Positions 1 to 10,953 of a stretch of DNA of 22,305 nucleotides are shown one piece after another (position 1 is the first letter of the stretch; each line of letters starts with the position of its first letter). This stretch comes from Didymodactylos carnosus (lineage: Eukaryota; Rotifera; Eurotatoria; Philodinida; Philodinidae). The position numbers and the translations under genes were made by a program. Below the pieces are notes generated by a model. The model was not told the DNA's origin. It worked only from the letters and a program-made list of their open reading frames with translations, and made no database searches. The stretch covers positions 1-22,305 of the forward strand of contig CAJNOQ010002870.1 of the NCBI GenBank assembly GCA_905250885.1. The letters are read 5' to 3'.

Positions 1-529
1 AATAGTATTATGCATATAAGTTGACAGAACTCACTATGGAATTATCGTTTATTACGTCAACTTTACAACCTAAAGTAAAACGAACTAGAATATGGTTAAC
101 CCTTTGAGTCCAAGTGACGTATGTATACAACATGAGTGATTGAATTTTTTGGGCTGTTAAGCATTGAGCATCGAACATTTTCGTCCCATGTTCAGCTCCA
201 ATATGGGTAGCTCTGAATCTCAAAAACCAGACTGCACCCTTTTCTAAAAAACAGGTCGGCATATAGTACAACTTGTGTACTTCAGACTGTCATAAAAACT
301 GGAGAGGAGCATCTTCAAATTAACCGGTTCACGGTTGATTTTTCTTTTTTGTAAAGCACATTTCTAAGCCTATAACTTTCTTATTAGAAGAGCTAACGAG
401 GTCAATCAATAGTCATCTTGTAGAGCGTTTTTTACTACATCGTTTCTTCATATAGACAAATTTACAACCACTTGTTTCACTATTGAAAAATTTATTATTC
501 AAATCGGGTCAGGACTTCTGGGCCACCCT
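1..529. other. non-coding stretch, no gene recognised
   Basis: AT-rich sequence with no coding region I can support. A minus-strand open frame of 87 codons (8-271) has no recognisable motif and no splice context, so I treat it as chance. Nothing else stands out before the foldback repeat that follows. Confidence 0.5.
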
Positions 530-1137
530 TTATGGGCATTTCCCCATATGGGAAAACATTTCCAGATCACGCTGAACCTTATGACAACGTTTGTTTTTCG
601 AAAAAGCTTGAAAAACTAGTTAACTTCTATTCTAACACGATGAACTTCTATAATAGTTATAAAACCAACAGAAAGTACTACTGTTTCTGAAAATTTTTTG
701 TACAAGGTTTGGGATTAAGAGAATGTTTCGCACTAATTTTTACTACAAAATACGGTTAAGCACATAAAATGAAGTATATCTTGATATTTTGCAGCAGTTT
801 GGATCAATTTTGACTGAATTATGAATTCTTTAATTTTCGGTGAAAACACTAAAACTGCATTATTTTTGGTCGAGTAAAGGTTTTCCTTAGACTTTTTACA
901 AACATTGTCATAAGATTCAGCGCTACTCAAAAACAGCAGTACTTTCTCTTAGTTTTTAAAACTACTATAGAAGTTCATGGTGTTAGAATAGAAGTTCACT
1001 AGTTTTTCAAGCTTTCTCGAAAAACAAACATTGTCATAAGATTCAGCGTGATCGATAACCTACGTTCCATGTGTTTTGAAAGTTCCCAAACATGAAGTTT
1101 AGCCGATAGTGTAGATCCTAGGAAAATGCCCATAAAT
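530..1137. repeat. foldback (inverted-repeat) element
   Basis: Two arms are near-complementary: 565-693 and 927-1053 (about 128 bp each). The left arm begins GATCACGCTGAACCTTATG and the right arm ends with its complement, CATAAGATTCAGCGTGATC. The complementarity reappears further out: TTTATGGGCATTT at about 530 matches AAATGCCCATAAA near 1123, so the whole unit is probably about 600 bp. The right arm contains the 23-nt core (1041-1063) of a repeat family found elsewhere in the window. A second, internal copy of the arm end lies at 897-923. No open frame inside looks like a transposase, so this is a non-autonomous element. I do not recognise the family. Confidence 0.75.
745..930 (+). repeat. 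dispersed repeat body, copy 1
   Basis: The centre of the foldback element is related to 9960-10134. Shared blocks include a TTATGA-ATT-TTTAATTTT stretch, a GAAAA-CA-AAA-TG-ATTATTTT stretch, and then AACATTG-CAT-AGATT-AGC. The match is imperfect (by eye about 65-75 percent), so these are old copies of one family. Neither copy is coding. Confidence 0.55.
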
Positions 1138-2154
1138 GTGCGCAAGATGTCGAAACCTTACTCAGATGAAGACTTTTGCACATATTTCTTTTTATTTCAA
1201 TAAGTTATTATGATTCTACCAGATCTCCGCATCGACTGGACTGCACTGAAACGTTTTTAAGCTCATGGACTCGGACTGGACTCAAACTTTCAAGATCATG
1301 GACTGGCCTGAACTCGAAAAACAGTTTTGGAGTTGCAGTTTTCTTCTCGTAGATTTTGATTAAACTCCAACCTAAGAACATGTTCGGAATGAGCAGAATT
1401 TGGACTGTCTACCACTATCAAAAATCTTTCCCATCACGCATTTCACTCAATAAAAACCTTAACGTTTTTCTAAAAAACTGATTTTCTCAAAATGTGATCT
1501 CAGTACAAAGAGCTGCCGCAAGTTGGCGGAGTTCGCAGAACCTTTATTTTTTCCTTAAAATGAACCTTATGACCCCCTACACTTATGATATTAGCCAATA
1601 GCCGCCAAAACCGAACTGCAATACTTGGGAGAGTTTTGAAAATCCCTCGGTTTTTCAGATAAAAACACGCTTTTTGCATCCTAAAATCATCTTTTTTTAT
1701 ATAATGTATACATATTCAGAATGATTGCGAAAACCTGCATCTAGTAAACTATAATACTATTTTGTTGAGCGAAGAGAAAAATTTTGAACGTTTTCAGCCA
1801 AGCCTTTGAAGGGTTCTCATTCATTTCTGTTTCTTCACACGCAGTTCTATTTTTTATTTACGCACATTTTTATTAAACATGACTGAGGATGCGTTCTAAT
1901 ACTAATCATTCTATCTTTCTCTCCCTAAGAACATTCTAGAAAAGAGAATCATGTGAGATAATAGAAAACTGTTTTTGTTGTTTTCTCTCCCTCTCTCTTT
2001 GAAGAAAATAGATTTCAATTTTTTTTCTGTTTCCTCTCCTCCAGGTTGTCAGAAACATATAAGCAAAGAATGTAGAATAATAATCTTTGATAAATCCTCA
2101 TTTTAAAAATCGACGAAGAAAACATTTCAATTTTCTTTCTAAGTGTTTAATAAC
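1138..2154. other. non-coding, with a degenerate GGACT-type repeat
   Basis: No coding region is visible. Positions 1232-1330 hold a loose short-unit repeat built from CATGGACT, CGGACTGGACTC and similar words. Positions 1975-2043 are a pyrimidine-rich tract of CTCTC and TTTTCT words just upstream of the transposase frame; it could be part of a leader or a splice-acceptor context, but nothing decides this. I looked here for a Transib-style terminus starting CACNATG and found no convincing one. Confidence 0.4.
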
Positions 2155-4062
2155 ATGGAGGAATCTTATGCCTCCAATACTAATATTTCTCAATGTTCGT
2201 CTAACAAATTACTCGATTCAAATTCTCAAAGTACCATGGAAGTAAGTTTGCATCAACTTTTTACATTTTACCGTGAAGCCAATGAAAGCATCCCGGATAT
2301 AATTTCAAAAACATGTGGGTTTCTGAAAGTCGAGCCTACTGATAACAATAGAACAGTGATCGAATATAAAATTCGAAATGATCCTATAAAAACGAAACGT
2401 AGCGTATGTAAAACGAAATTGATGGAATGGATGAAACACCATTGTCATTCTTCAAACAAAGAAAGCTTTCAACAAATGGTAATATAGAAAAATGATTCAC
2501 CCGATGCTAAAGTAGAAAATCCAAGACCAAAACCTCCACAGAGAAAGCCACGCGATTTTAGCGAAGTTGGATCGAGACAAAAGCGAAATCGTCTGGTAGA
2601 TATAAATTCTATCTTAGATGATTTTGCTAAGAATAAGAACGTAAGTATAAATAAATTAATTGGTTATGTGTTGTACAATCGTAATTACAGTACGAACAAG
2701 TACTTAGCCAAAATCGGAGATGAACTGTACAGAACAGATGATCTCCAGGAACCGGCTCCGGAAAAACTCGATCTTGATTGAACCGTTGCATTGAAAACAC
2801 AAATCAACCTTAGCAGAAGTGATATGAGTTCCATTAAAGTGTTTTTACAGGATAATCTCCATATACCAGGCAAGACCAGTATCTGCGACTACACAAGACC
2901 GCTGCTGCCAACTTTAAAACCGTGTAGAGAGAACAAAGGTGTTGTAGTTGAAAATGTAAGACAAGTTGCCAAATTAACAATCACAAGACTTTTCGAATCA
3001 TTGATCAAACAAGGCGATAACTTACCAACAAAGTTAGTTTACAAGCAAAAAACCGATCATGATGGTGCTGGCAGTCAGCCCGTATATAGAGCGAAAGATA
3101 ACCCTATGCTCGATCTCAACTTATTCTGTCGAACGCTTGTGCCGCTCTCTTTGACCGATGATGTAACACATGCAAGTGTTTGGCATATTGAAACACCGAA
3201 TAGTTCTTTCTGGCCACGACCGTTGCTTATTACAGCTGAGAAAGAGTCTCCGGATCTGCTCAAATACGTCAATGACTTGTTCGAGCCGCAAGATAAAGCT
3301 CTAGAAAAAGAAGGCATTAACCTAACTGTAAACGGAGTAAATTATGAAATCGAAGTGAGTACGATAGACTCAATGAAAGACCTCAAAGTCCGTACTACCG
3401 AGAGTGGTTTGGGTGGTTCTGATTGTCTTATGTGTTACACACGTCAAGCTGAGTGGCACGATCGGCAGAAATTGCTTGCTTCTAATTATTTCAGCATAAC
3501 TCGAACAGCGGCCAACATCATGGAATTGTACCGAAGCCTGCTGGGTGAAGATGGAAAAATCATTAAGAAGCGTAGCGACTGCGAACGCCGTGCTGGTTTA
3601 ACAAGTGAACCTATTTCCCAGAGTGATCATCATTTTATCACCCTAACACATCAATGGATTAACGGCACCACATGGTTTTTAAATATCATTTACCGTTTAA
3701 ATGCCGGAATTTCGCCTTGGTCTGTCAGAGGTGAAGAAAATCAAAAGAAACTTAAAAACGCGAAAGAAATTTTTCTGAAAAAAACTTCAAGGAAACACTA
3801 GTTTAAATTGGACCAATGTGATGGCGTGGATTCAAGTGGAACGTCGACAACGAGTCAGCAAGGCCGGCGGTTTTTTAGTTTCCAGTTACGTGAAAAAGTC
3901 ATTGAGTGTGTAGTATCGCACCACCAAGAAAATATCGGCACTTTAATGAAACTGTATTCCGTTATTCTGCGAGCTGTGTCTTCTACACGGTCGATTAACC
4001 TCACAAACTTAAGAAAAGCGACATTAGCATTTACATTGGTTTTAGCCAAAGAATTTCCGTTT
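2155..4062 (+). pseudogene. Transib/RAG1-like DDE transposase, truncated, three in-frame stops
   Basis: A single reading frame from ATG 2155 encodes a Transib-family transposase, the family from which RAG1 derives. Stops interrupt it at 2485 (TAG), 2779 (TGA) and 3799 (TAG), but the frame never shifts. In order: an N-terminal basic segment (RDFSEVGSRQKRNRL, about 2557-2601); a helical motif around IGYVLYNRNYSTNKYLAKIG (from about 2659); the first catalytic Asp in DGAGSQPVY (Asp codon 3061); a TPNSSFWPRPL strand; the second Asp (codon 3367); and a CLMC zinc pair (codons 3424 and 3433). The second Asp lies 19 residues before the first Cys, the same spacing as D708 to C727 in human RAG1. A conserved LTHQWINGTTWFL region and a GTSTTSQQGRRFF segment follow. 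The frame ends near KEFPF, before the His pair and final catalytic Glu. A possible 50-bp intron at 2641-2690 is rejected because it encodes conserved residues. It cannot be an active transposase. Confidence 0.85.
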
Positions 4063-4524
4063 ATACAATATAATATTATAATAATCAATCGAGATAATTC
4101 CAGATCATGCGTCACCCAGCCGGGTGCATATAGAGTTATTTTTACATATTTCACTCTCATTGCGGACAGCTTTCTTCCGCCGATATGTATGTTTGCTTTT
4201 AGTTTACGCACAATAACCAATATTCGCCGTGCAAAAAGAAGAGCTGTGAATCAAGTGCGTTCGCTTGATCGTCAGTTAATCACCATAACATTCCTTCAAA
4301 CTGTTAGCTATATTAGTTTTCGTCTACCGCTGGCGATCTATCTCGCCTATACACAAGTTGTTATACCGAAAGATCCTCTCCATCAAACAATTGATAATTT
4401 TATCTTTACATTTTTTCGCATGTGCGTGTGGATACCACACGCCTCATTCTTTTTCGTGAACTTGGCATCACATGGCTTTCGAACAGACTTCAAGAAATCT
4501 ATATGCAATTTAATCGGCCGTTAG
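4063..4524 (+). pseudogene. GPCR C-terminal fragment (TM5-TM7), fused in frame to the transposase
   Basis: About 153 codons continue the transposase frame without a break and end at TAG 4522. They read as the last part of a rhodopsin-like (class A) GPCR of the kind expanded in rotifers. The order is an extracellular loop 2 Cys (SRSCVTQPG), TM5 (about 4120-4200, with a LPP motif), a basic third intracellular loop (NIRRAKRRAV then RSLDRQ), TM6 (about 4275-4350) and TM7 (about 4395-4470). It finishes with an amphipathic FRTDFKKSI tail typical of helix 8. TM1-TM4 and any start codon are missing, so the fragment cannot make a receptor. The most economical history is a Transib insertion into a GPCR gene followed by deletion of the transposon 3' half and the receptor 5' half. 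Family assignment is from motif layout, not a search. Confidence 0.7.
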
Positions 4525-6892
4525 GAACCGGCAACAGCAGCATATATAAAGACGGGCTACAAGACGGGTTGCGGTTTTTTCGCAAATTTCAGGTTTGATC
4601 AATGAACTTCCTGATATTTTCATGGTCATATTCAGAATCAACAATCCAGATAATCTTTTGTTCATATTTTTCCTTGATCGCTTAGGAAAATAATGGAAAA
4701 CACGGTTTTTCGGAAAATCCATTTCTTTGCGAAAACACCTAGTGTGATTCGGACTGTTCCACTAGATTCAGCGTGGTCGATAACCTATATAAAACTATTT
4801 TTGCACTAAGCGGTGCAACAAAAACTTAATTTCCACCTGCTCTATAGAAAACGGAAGGGGCTGTGCAGGGGCGCTCCATGTCTGACTGATGCATTGTGAA
4901 AGAACACGGTGAGATAAATTGTTTCACTATTGATCTACTATTGGCATCTCTTATTTGGCACGATACTCTACTTGAATTTCTGTTTCACTGGAGTCCAAGA
5001 GAAAAGCTTGACAGCATTGAAAAAGATCAATAAGAAGTTAAATATAAGTTGGTGATTTCGTTTAGTATTTTATGTGACTCAGAATAGTGCAATTTTTTTA
5101 TCGAAATATACCGGAAATAACACACGGGACTCATGAGGTGCAGGCTCAAACCCACGCTTCAGTAGAAATATTTTCGAATTTTTACTTCAAAGAACAAAGA
5201 TTCTTAAAGTAAAGTTTTTTGGCCATCTATTATTTTAGTCCGTCACATCATTATGACCACATAGAATGTCAGAGGAATCATTTTGATGACAACATGAAAG
5301 CATGTCAGCCCACACCAATAGGTTTGTATTATAACTTCGATAGAAAGATCAGTTCGAAGCATTCTAGATTCATACTACGACGAACAATAAAACATTGTAA
5401 CTCCGGTACTCTGCTGTAGCCACTGTTTCTCATTGTCTTAATGTACTTGTGTGATTCTAATCTAGCTATCGTGGTTCGCATTGCAATTTTCTCAGCGGTT
5501 TCGCTTGTCTCTTATCTCTGAATTACAAGTTCCATATATTCTCGCTAAGCCATACCGTGTTTCCCATCCCAAAGCCAAATTCACCATATATATAGATGGA
5601 TGTAGCTGAAGCTCCTTTTTATTGACGAAACTCGCATTGTACAATAATCGCTTATGTTTTCGGATTACTGAAGCAAGAAACGGATGTACTACATGTTGTA
5701 ATCGACAGCGATGCAGTATGCTCACTTACCTTCTTTCACCATTGAAGTTAATTCATTTATCGTTACATACTTCGTGAAAGTCTAAACGTATCCGGAAATC
5801 AAGCTCAAGAGAATGGAAGGATGTACTAGTTTCAGTTCCAGTCATTTCCTGTTCCACTTCCTACATGGAATTGAAAGTAAAAAAGAAAGGAAGTGAACCG
5901 GCATTAACATCAACTGAAGCTAGTGAGTTCTGACACGTTTTTATTCTGAAAAGTACTTAAACTACAGCCATCATTCCATATGCAAAAATTCAGTGAGTGA
6001 GCCGCTGGTGTCTTTGTTTGTTCGGGCCAACTTTTCTGTAAATTAGCTTCACAGAATGACTGATTGATTTGGTGAAATTCAAGACTATAGTTTAAGACTA
6101 CACGGCCTGTCGGTGAAGATCAGGATGTTAGTTATACAAACTGAAGGAAGAGATTGAAAATTCGAAGCTATTTTTCATTTATACAACCGAGTTGAAAAGT
6201 TTTTTCAACCAACTTTATTTTTATTCCATACATGTAATAAAAGATAAACTAAAACCATAGGTTCTGAAGATGGAATCGGTTGTTGTTTTTCTGCAACTAA
6301 ACCGAACCGAATACTTATTTGTAACTAAAGTTAGAATAAAACGAAAAACTCTTTGTCTTTGTCATTCAAACACGCCTCACGTTCTCTGTTTCCGTGTGTA
6401 TTCTCTCGCTTTGGAATTTTTTGCACTTCACTTTCAAAAATAGAAAAGAGACCTGTTATTGCAGTAAAACAACTGTTCTATAAGAACAAAAAATATCAGA
6501 CGACCAGGATATGGTTCTCTAATGTCTGTGTACTCGACAAGTATTTCGAGAAGCATTTTTCTTGTCGAATAGCAATGTTGACTTACTAATACACGCAGGT
6601 ACCCAATTTCTTTGCTAATCAGATGTATGACTCATATAAACATTGTTTGCCATTGGTATGATAATTTCAGTGATTCGCTCTTTGACACTGATAAATTCAT
6701 GCCTATATATGGCAAAATAAACAAAACTTTTTAAGCAAAGAAAAGGAAAAAGTGAAGAAAATACTCCTGTTTTTCGTCTCATAAATAGATACCGACACAA
6801 TAAAACGTACGAACATAAGAACACAAACAACATCTTCGAACAACTTAATCGACAAAACATTTTACTTTCTACATTAAATTATCATTTAAAGA
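4525..6892. other. long non-coding stretch
   Basis: I see no supportable gene. Open frames at 5219-5419, 5492-5725, 6353-6589 and 6615-6860 lack motifs, paired splice sites or homology I recognise. The only structured items are a copy of the dispersed core repeat at 4766-4788 and a partial match to the sequence preceding that core (ATGGTCATATTC) at 4621-4632. ATTCAGTGAGTGAG near 5990 recurs near 17380. The 5' leader and promoter of the actin copy presumably lie at the right end, but no motif can be assigned. Confidence 0.45.
4766..4788 (+). repeat. dispersed core repeat, copy 2
   Basis: ATTCAGCGTGGTCGATAACC followed by TAT matches the core at 1041-1063 with one difference over 21 nt. It lies about 240 bp downstream of the GPCR fragment. 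The sequence upstream of it (TTTTTCGGAAAATCC) loosely resembles the upstream part of copy 1. Confidence 0.6.
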
Positions 6893-8162
<1,270 letters not shown>

Positions 8163-8340
8163 AAATAATGTATATTTTTAATACGTTTTTATTTTTTATC
8201 TTGTCTATTCGTCATTGTTGATAAATGTTATTTTATATTTATATTTGAATAGAAATTCAGTTTCTAGAAAGTAAATATTACCGGATTTGCGTAGGACAAC
8301 GTCTCAGATTTAGGTGTTTCTTGTCCTTGTGCTTTTTCTT

Positions 8341-9415
8341 GATTTTTAGAATTATAGCAGCGGAATAAAATGAGATCATTTTTTTTCATTTACGGTATTT
8401 CGACCTTAACCGGTCATTATCAAGTAATACAAACTGGGAAAGATGAAAAATTTTATCTAAAAGACACAGTAAAAAACTGAATTATAACTGTTCGTACTCT
8501 TCAATGTTATTTCCATTCGACAAGTCATCGATTGAATTAAGTAAATCGGCTGGTAACGTCAAAAACCGAAGTACCAGAAAAAGTCAACAGTATCGGATAA
8601 AAATAGGAAGTTGTGTGTAATTTACTCAAGGGGGTGAAAACTGATTCGGATCAATCCAAATCTTTCAACTCTTCAAATCAAAACTGATTTGAATCTCTAA
8701 AATCTCTCCAAATGTTTTGAAATCTTCAAAATCCTCAGATCAGTTTTCTCCCTCTTAAATTTACTCAGGACCTATGACACGCTCAATATCAAAAAGATCT
8801 ACGTCAGTCAGTATTATTGATCAAGATCCATCAATGAACATCTGCTCAACATTATGCTACTCAACGTTTGCCCTGAAGTCAGTAGTCGGTCGGCATTTCG
8901 TGAAAAAAGAACATGAATTAGTAGGGATAATTTTAGAATTTTATTCAAGGAAAAACACAAATATAAACTCTTAATTAGGGAATCGATAGAAATTAGTGCT
9001 ACAAAACCGATCCTAAATGGTACTGATCCATCCCACTATACGTATCGTATATCCGGATGATGTAAAGAAATCAATTTTACTCCTGAGTGTTACGCGGTCG
9101 GCACTTTCCGGATAAAAGGAAAGGAAAATAAAGATAATCGGGAAAAATATATCAACATTTTCGTATTCGTTCATGTATAGTCCATTCTCCAGTGTACAAC
9201 TTTCTATCCTGTATTTACTAAATTCAGTCGATGACTTGTCGAATGGAAATAACATTAAAGAATATGAACAGTTATAATTCAGTTTTTTATTGTCTTTTAG
9301 ATAAAATTTTTCATCTTTCCCAGTTTGTATTACTTGATAATGATCGGTTAAGGTCGAAATACCGTGAATAAAAAAAATGATCTCATTTTATCCGGCTGTT
9401 ATAATTCTAAAAATC
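8341..9415. mobile_element. non-autonomous DNA element with ~205-bp terminal inverted repeats
   Basis: The left arm 8341-8546 and right arm 9212-9415 are inverted repeats of about 205 bp, by eye roughly 90 percent identical. Both begin at the outer edge with GATTTTTAGAATTATA and share ACGGTATTTCGACCTTAACC and CATTCGACAAGTCATCGA. The 665-bp interior carries no transposase-like frame, so mobility would have required a helper. No clear target-site duplication is visible at the outer ends (left flank GCTTTTTCTT, right flank TGTTTGAAAA), which leaves the superfamily open. It begins about 180 bp after the actin stop codon, so it may overlap the actin 3' flank. Confidence 0.8.
8640..8756. repeat. 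degenerate TTCAAATC-type short-unit repeat
   Basis: Inside the element above, words such as TTCAAATC, TTTGAATCTC, AAATCTCTCC and GAAATCTTCAAAATC recur in both orientations with no fixed period. It resembles in style the GGACT block at 1232-1330, the GGATC/GGACTCC block at 11325-11395 and the CCAAGC block at 14616-14730. Confidence 0.5.
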
Positions 9416-10383
9416 TGTTTGAAAAGTTTGCCCATTAGTTCGTCTAATATTCTCTTGATTTGATTGAAACTGATTGTTTTGATCAACGATAATCTGCTAT
9501 TTCTTTCTTGAAGCATTAAAAAACAAAACACTTAATCACTGTTTGTTGTAAAACACTTATTAAATGCCTCCAACTGACTGAACTCTGCATTCATACGTGG
9601 CGTTTACAGTCATCTATTCTTCTATTCATGTTCCTGTGCTAATTATAGTTATACTAGTGGGAGATACTGATTTAAGAGTTGTCAACTCAACTTTATCGAA
9701 ATCAGAGTGAAATTTGAAAACAGAGATTTGGAAAAATTGTTTTTTGCGGGTCAGTGCAGTAGTAGATTTTTTCGATTTAATTGCTCTTTTATTCTTTATT
9801 TATTTTCTTTCATTTTCCTTATTTGTTTTATCCACTGTGATTCTGTACTTAAGATTACTAAAAAGGATTCTGTTAGTTCCGAAGGTTTCTGGAAAGCCTT
9901 TCAAAAACCAAAGTGTTTTCTGTTGGTTTTTAAACATTTATTGAGCTTTACAGTACACTACAGATAAAATAGAGTATATAACTGATATTCTGAAGTAGTT
10001 CGAATGGTTTTTGACCGAGTTATGAGTTTTAATTTTTGATGAAAATAGTCAAAAATGGATTATTTTACCTGGCATAAGTTTTCACTCGGTTCCTTCGTCT
10101 TATTTTGAAAACTAACATTGCCATGAGATTTAGCATACCCGACAACCTATGTTCGGAAATGATTCTAATGTTATGAAACCTAATCGAACTGAGATAGATA
10201 GGTCCTAGGTTGACTTTGGCTTCGGTATCTGGCAACCTCTTCTATTTTCATATACCAGATACACCGCCTCCGACTTCTCAAAATCCCCATATATCAAAAG
10301 ATGCAGTAAAGTCTCCTCCACAAAATGCTGAAAGCTGCAGGTCTCTAAACTTCTTCATTCTGGAGTTATCCAAAAATAGCCAC
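9416..10383. other. non-coding, contains dispersed repeat copy 3
   Basis: No gene is supported. Overlapping open frames at 9707-9967 are hydrophobic but motif-free and lie in T-rich sequence. Positions 9960-10134 are related to the body of the foldback element (745-930), and the core follows at 10128-10150. Positions 10210-10380 are slightly less AT-rich and contain a proline-rich open frame with no recognisable product. Confidence 0.45.
10128..10150 (+). repeat. dispersed core repeat, copy 3
   Basis: ATTTAGCATACCCGACAACC followed by TAT is a diverged version of the core, preceded by AACATTGCCATGAG, which matches AACATTGTCATAAG before copy 1. The order and orientation agree with copy 1. It lies about 245 bp upstream of the duplicated protease segment. 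Confidence 0.6.
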
Positions 10384-10882
10384 GGGTTGTATACGGCTAT
10401 CCGGCAGGAAATAAGCTCACTTAGTGATAAGCTTTTATTATCTCATAGATCTTCCTCGTAATTAAATCCTTTATTTACTTAATTATAGAATATTAGTAAT
10501 AAACCGTCGTCAGAAGAAGAATATGAAGTTCAACAACGCCTAAAACATAATCGCGCAGTTCGATCTAAACATAAAACATCATATGAACGTCCCTTTATGG
10601 ATTATCAAACAAATAAATTGAAAGAAAATATTCCATTCACATATTCACCCAACGGTCGGGCCGAGTTGACGATCGATTCTGATATGCATATTGATTTAAG
10701 AACTTTAGAACAACTCGAACATTTATCTAAACTTGTTATTAAAATTCGTGTCGAATTTCAGCAAGACGACATAACAAGTTATGTAAGCGGAAGCGGTTTA
10801 ATCGTCAATGGTCGATATATAATCACAGCAGCTCATGTGTTTAATCCGTTAACAGAAGAAGACAATGTACTTGTGCCATATA
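10384..10882 (+). repeat. segmental duplication of protease gene 5' part (copy A)
   Basis: This segment matches 19298-19796 at a constant offset of 8914 bp. From 10395 to 10882 (488 bp) I find no difference by eye. It takes in the last part of the protease intron and the start of exon 2, and breaks inside a coding codon. Flanking sequence on both sides is unrelated between the two loci apart from a few bases at the left edge. Absence of differences means the duplication is recent, was homogenised by gene conversion, or is an assembly artefact. Confidence 0.9.
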
Positions 10883-10953
10883 TAAAGCTGGGAGATGTCT
10901 CATTTCAATCAAAAATGTGCGGGCTACAATCATGCATCGTTAAGAAAGGTTAG
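10489..10953 (+). pseudogene. truncated copy of trypsin-like protease
   Basis: The reading frame starts after the same splice acceptor as the full gene (exon start 10489; internal ATG 10597). It is identical to the complete protein up to the Tyr of VLVPY, then runs into 24 unrelated codons and stops at TAG 10951. It keeps the oxyanion-side motif SGSGLIVNGRYIITAAH with the catalytic His but lacks the Asp and Ser regions, so it cannot be proteolytic. The first coding exon of the intact gene is not present upstream. The unrelated tail is simply local sequence read by chance. I regard it as a non-functional fragment. Confidence 0.85.

Noticed and set aside
8..271. Minus-strand open frame of 87 codons
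   Set aside because: No motif, no splice context, compositional bias only.
2641..2690. A 50-bp GT-AG intron (GTAAGT...TTACAG) in the transposase
   Set aside because: Splicing it out puts the next exon into a frame that stops after about ten codons, while reading through encodes a conserved-looking transposase helix (IGYVLYNRN) and keeps the frame.
3855..4220. Minus-strand frame of 121 codons opposite the transposase-GPCR junction
   Set aside because: It is the antisense shadow of a plus-strand frame whose motifs are clear.
4892..4898. CATTGTG as a Transib-type terminal heptamer downstream of the chimera
   Set aside because: A 7-nt match is expected by chance, no complementary end is found upstream of 2155, and the transposase 3' part is deleted, so a matching right end is not needed here.
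5125..5165. tRNA B-box-like GGCTCAAACCC
   Set aside because: No A box at the right distance and no acceptor or anticodon stems can be drawn.
6353..6589. Open frame of 78 codons upstream of actin
   Set aside because: Starts at a non-ATG codon, has no recognisable motif, and lies in AT-rich sequence where such frames are common.
9707..9967. Two overlapping hydrophobic open frames
   Set aside because: Hydrophobicity comes from T-rich sequence, and the right end overlaps an old dispersed repeat.
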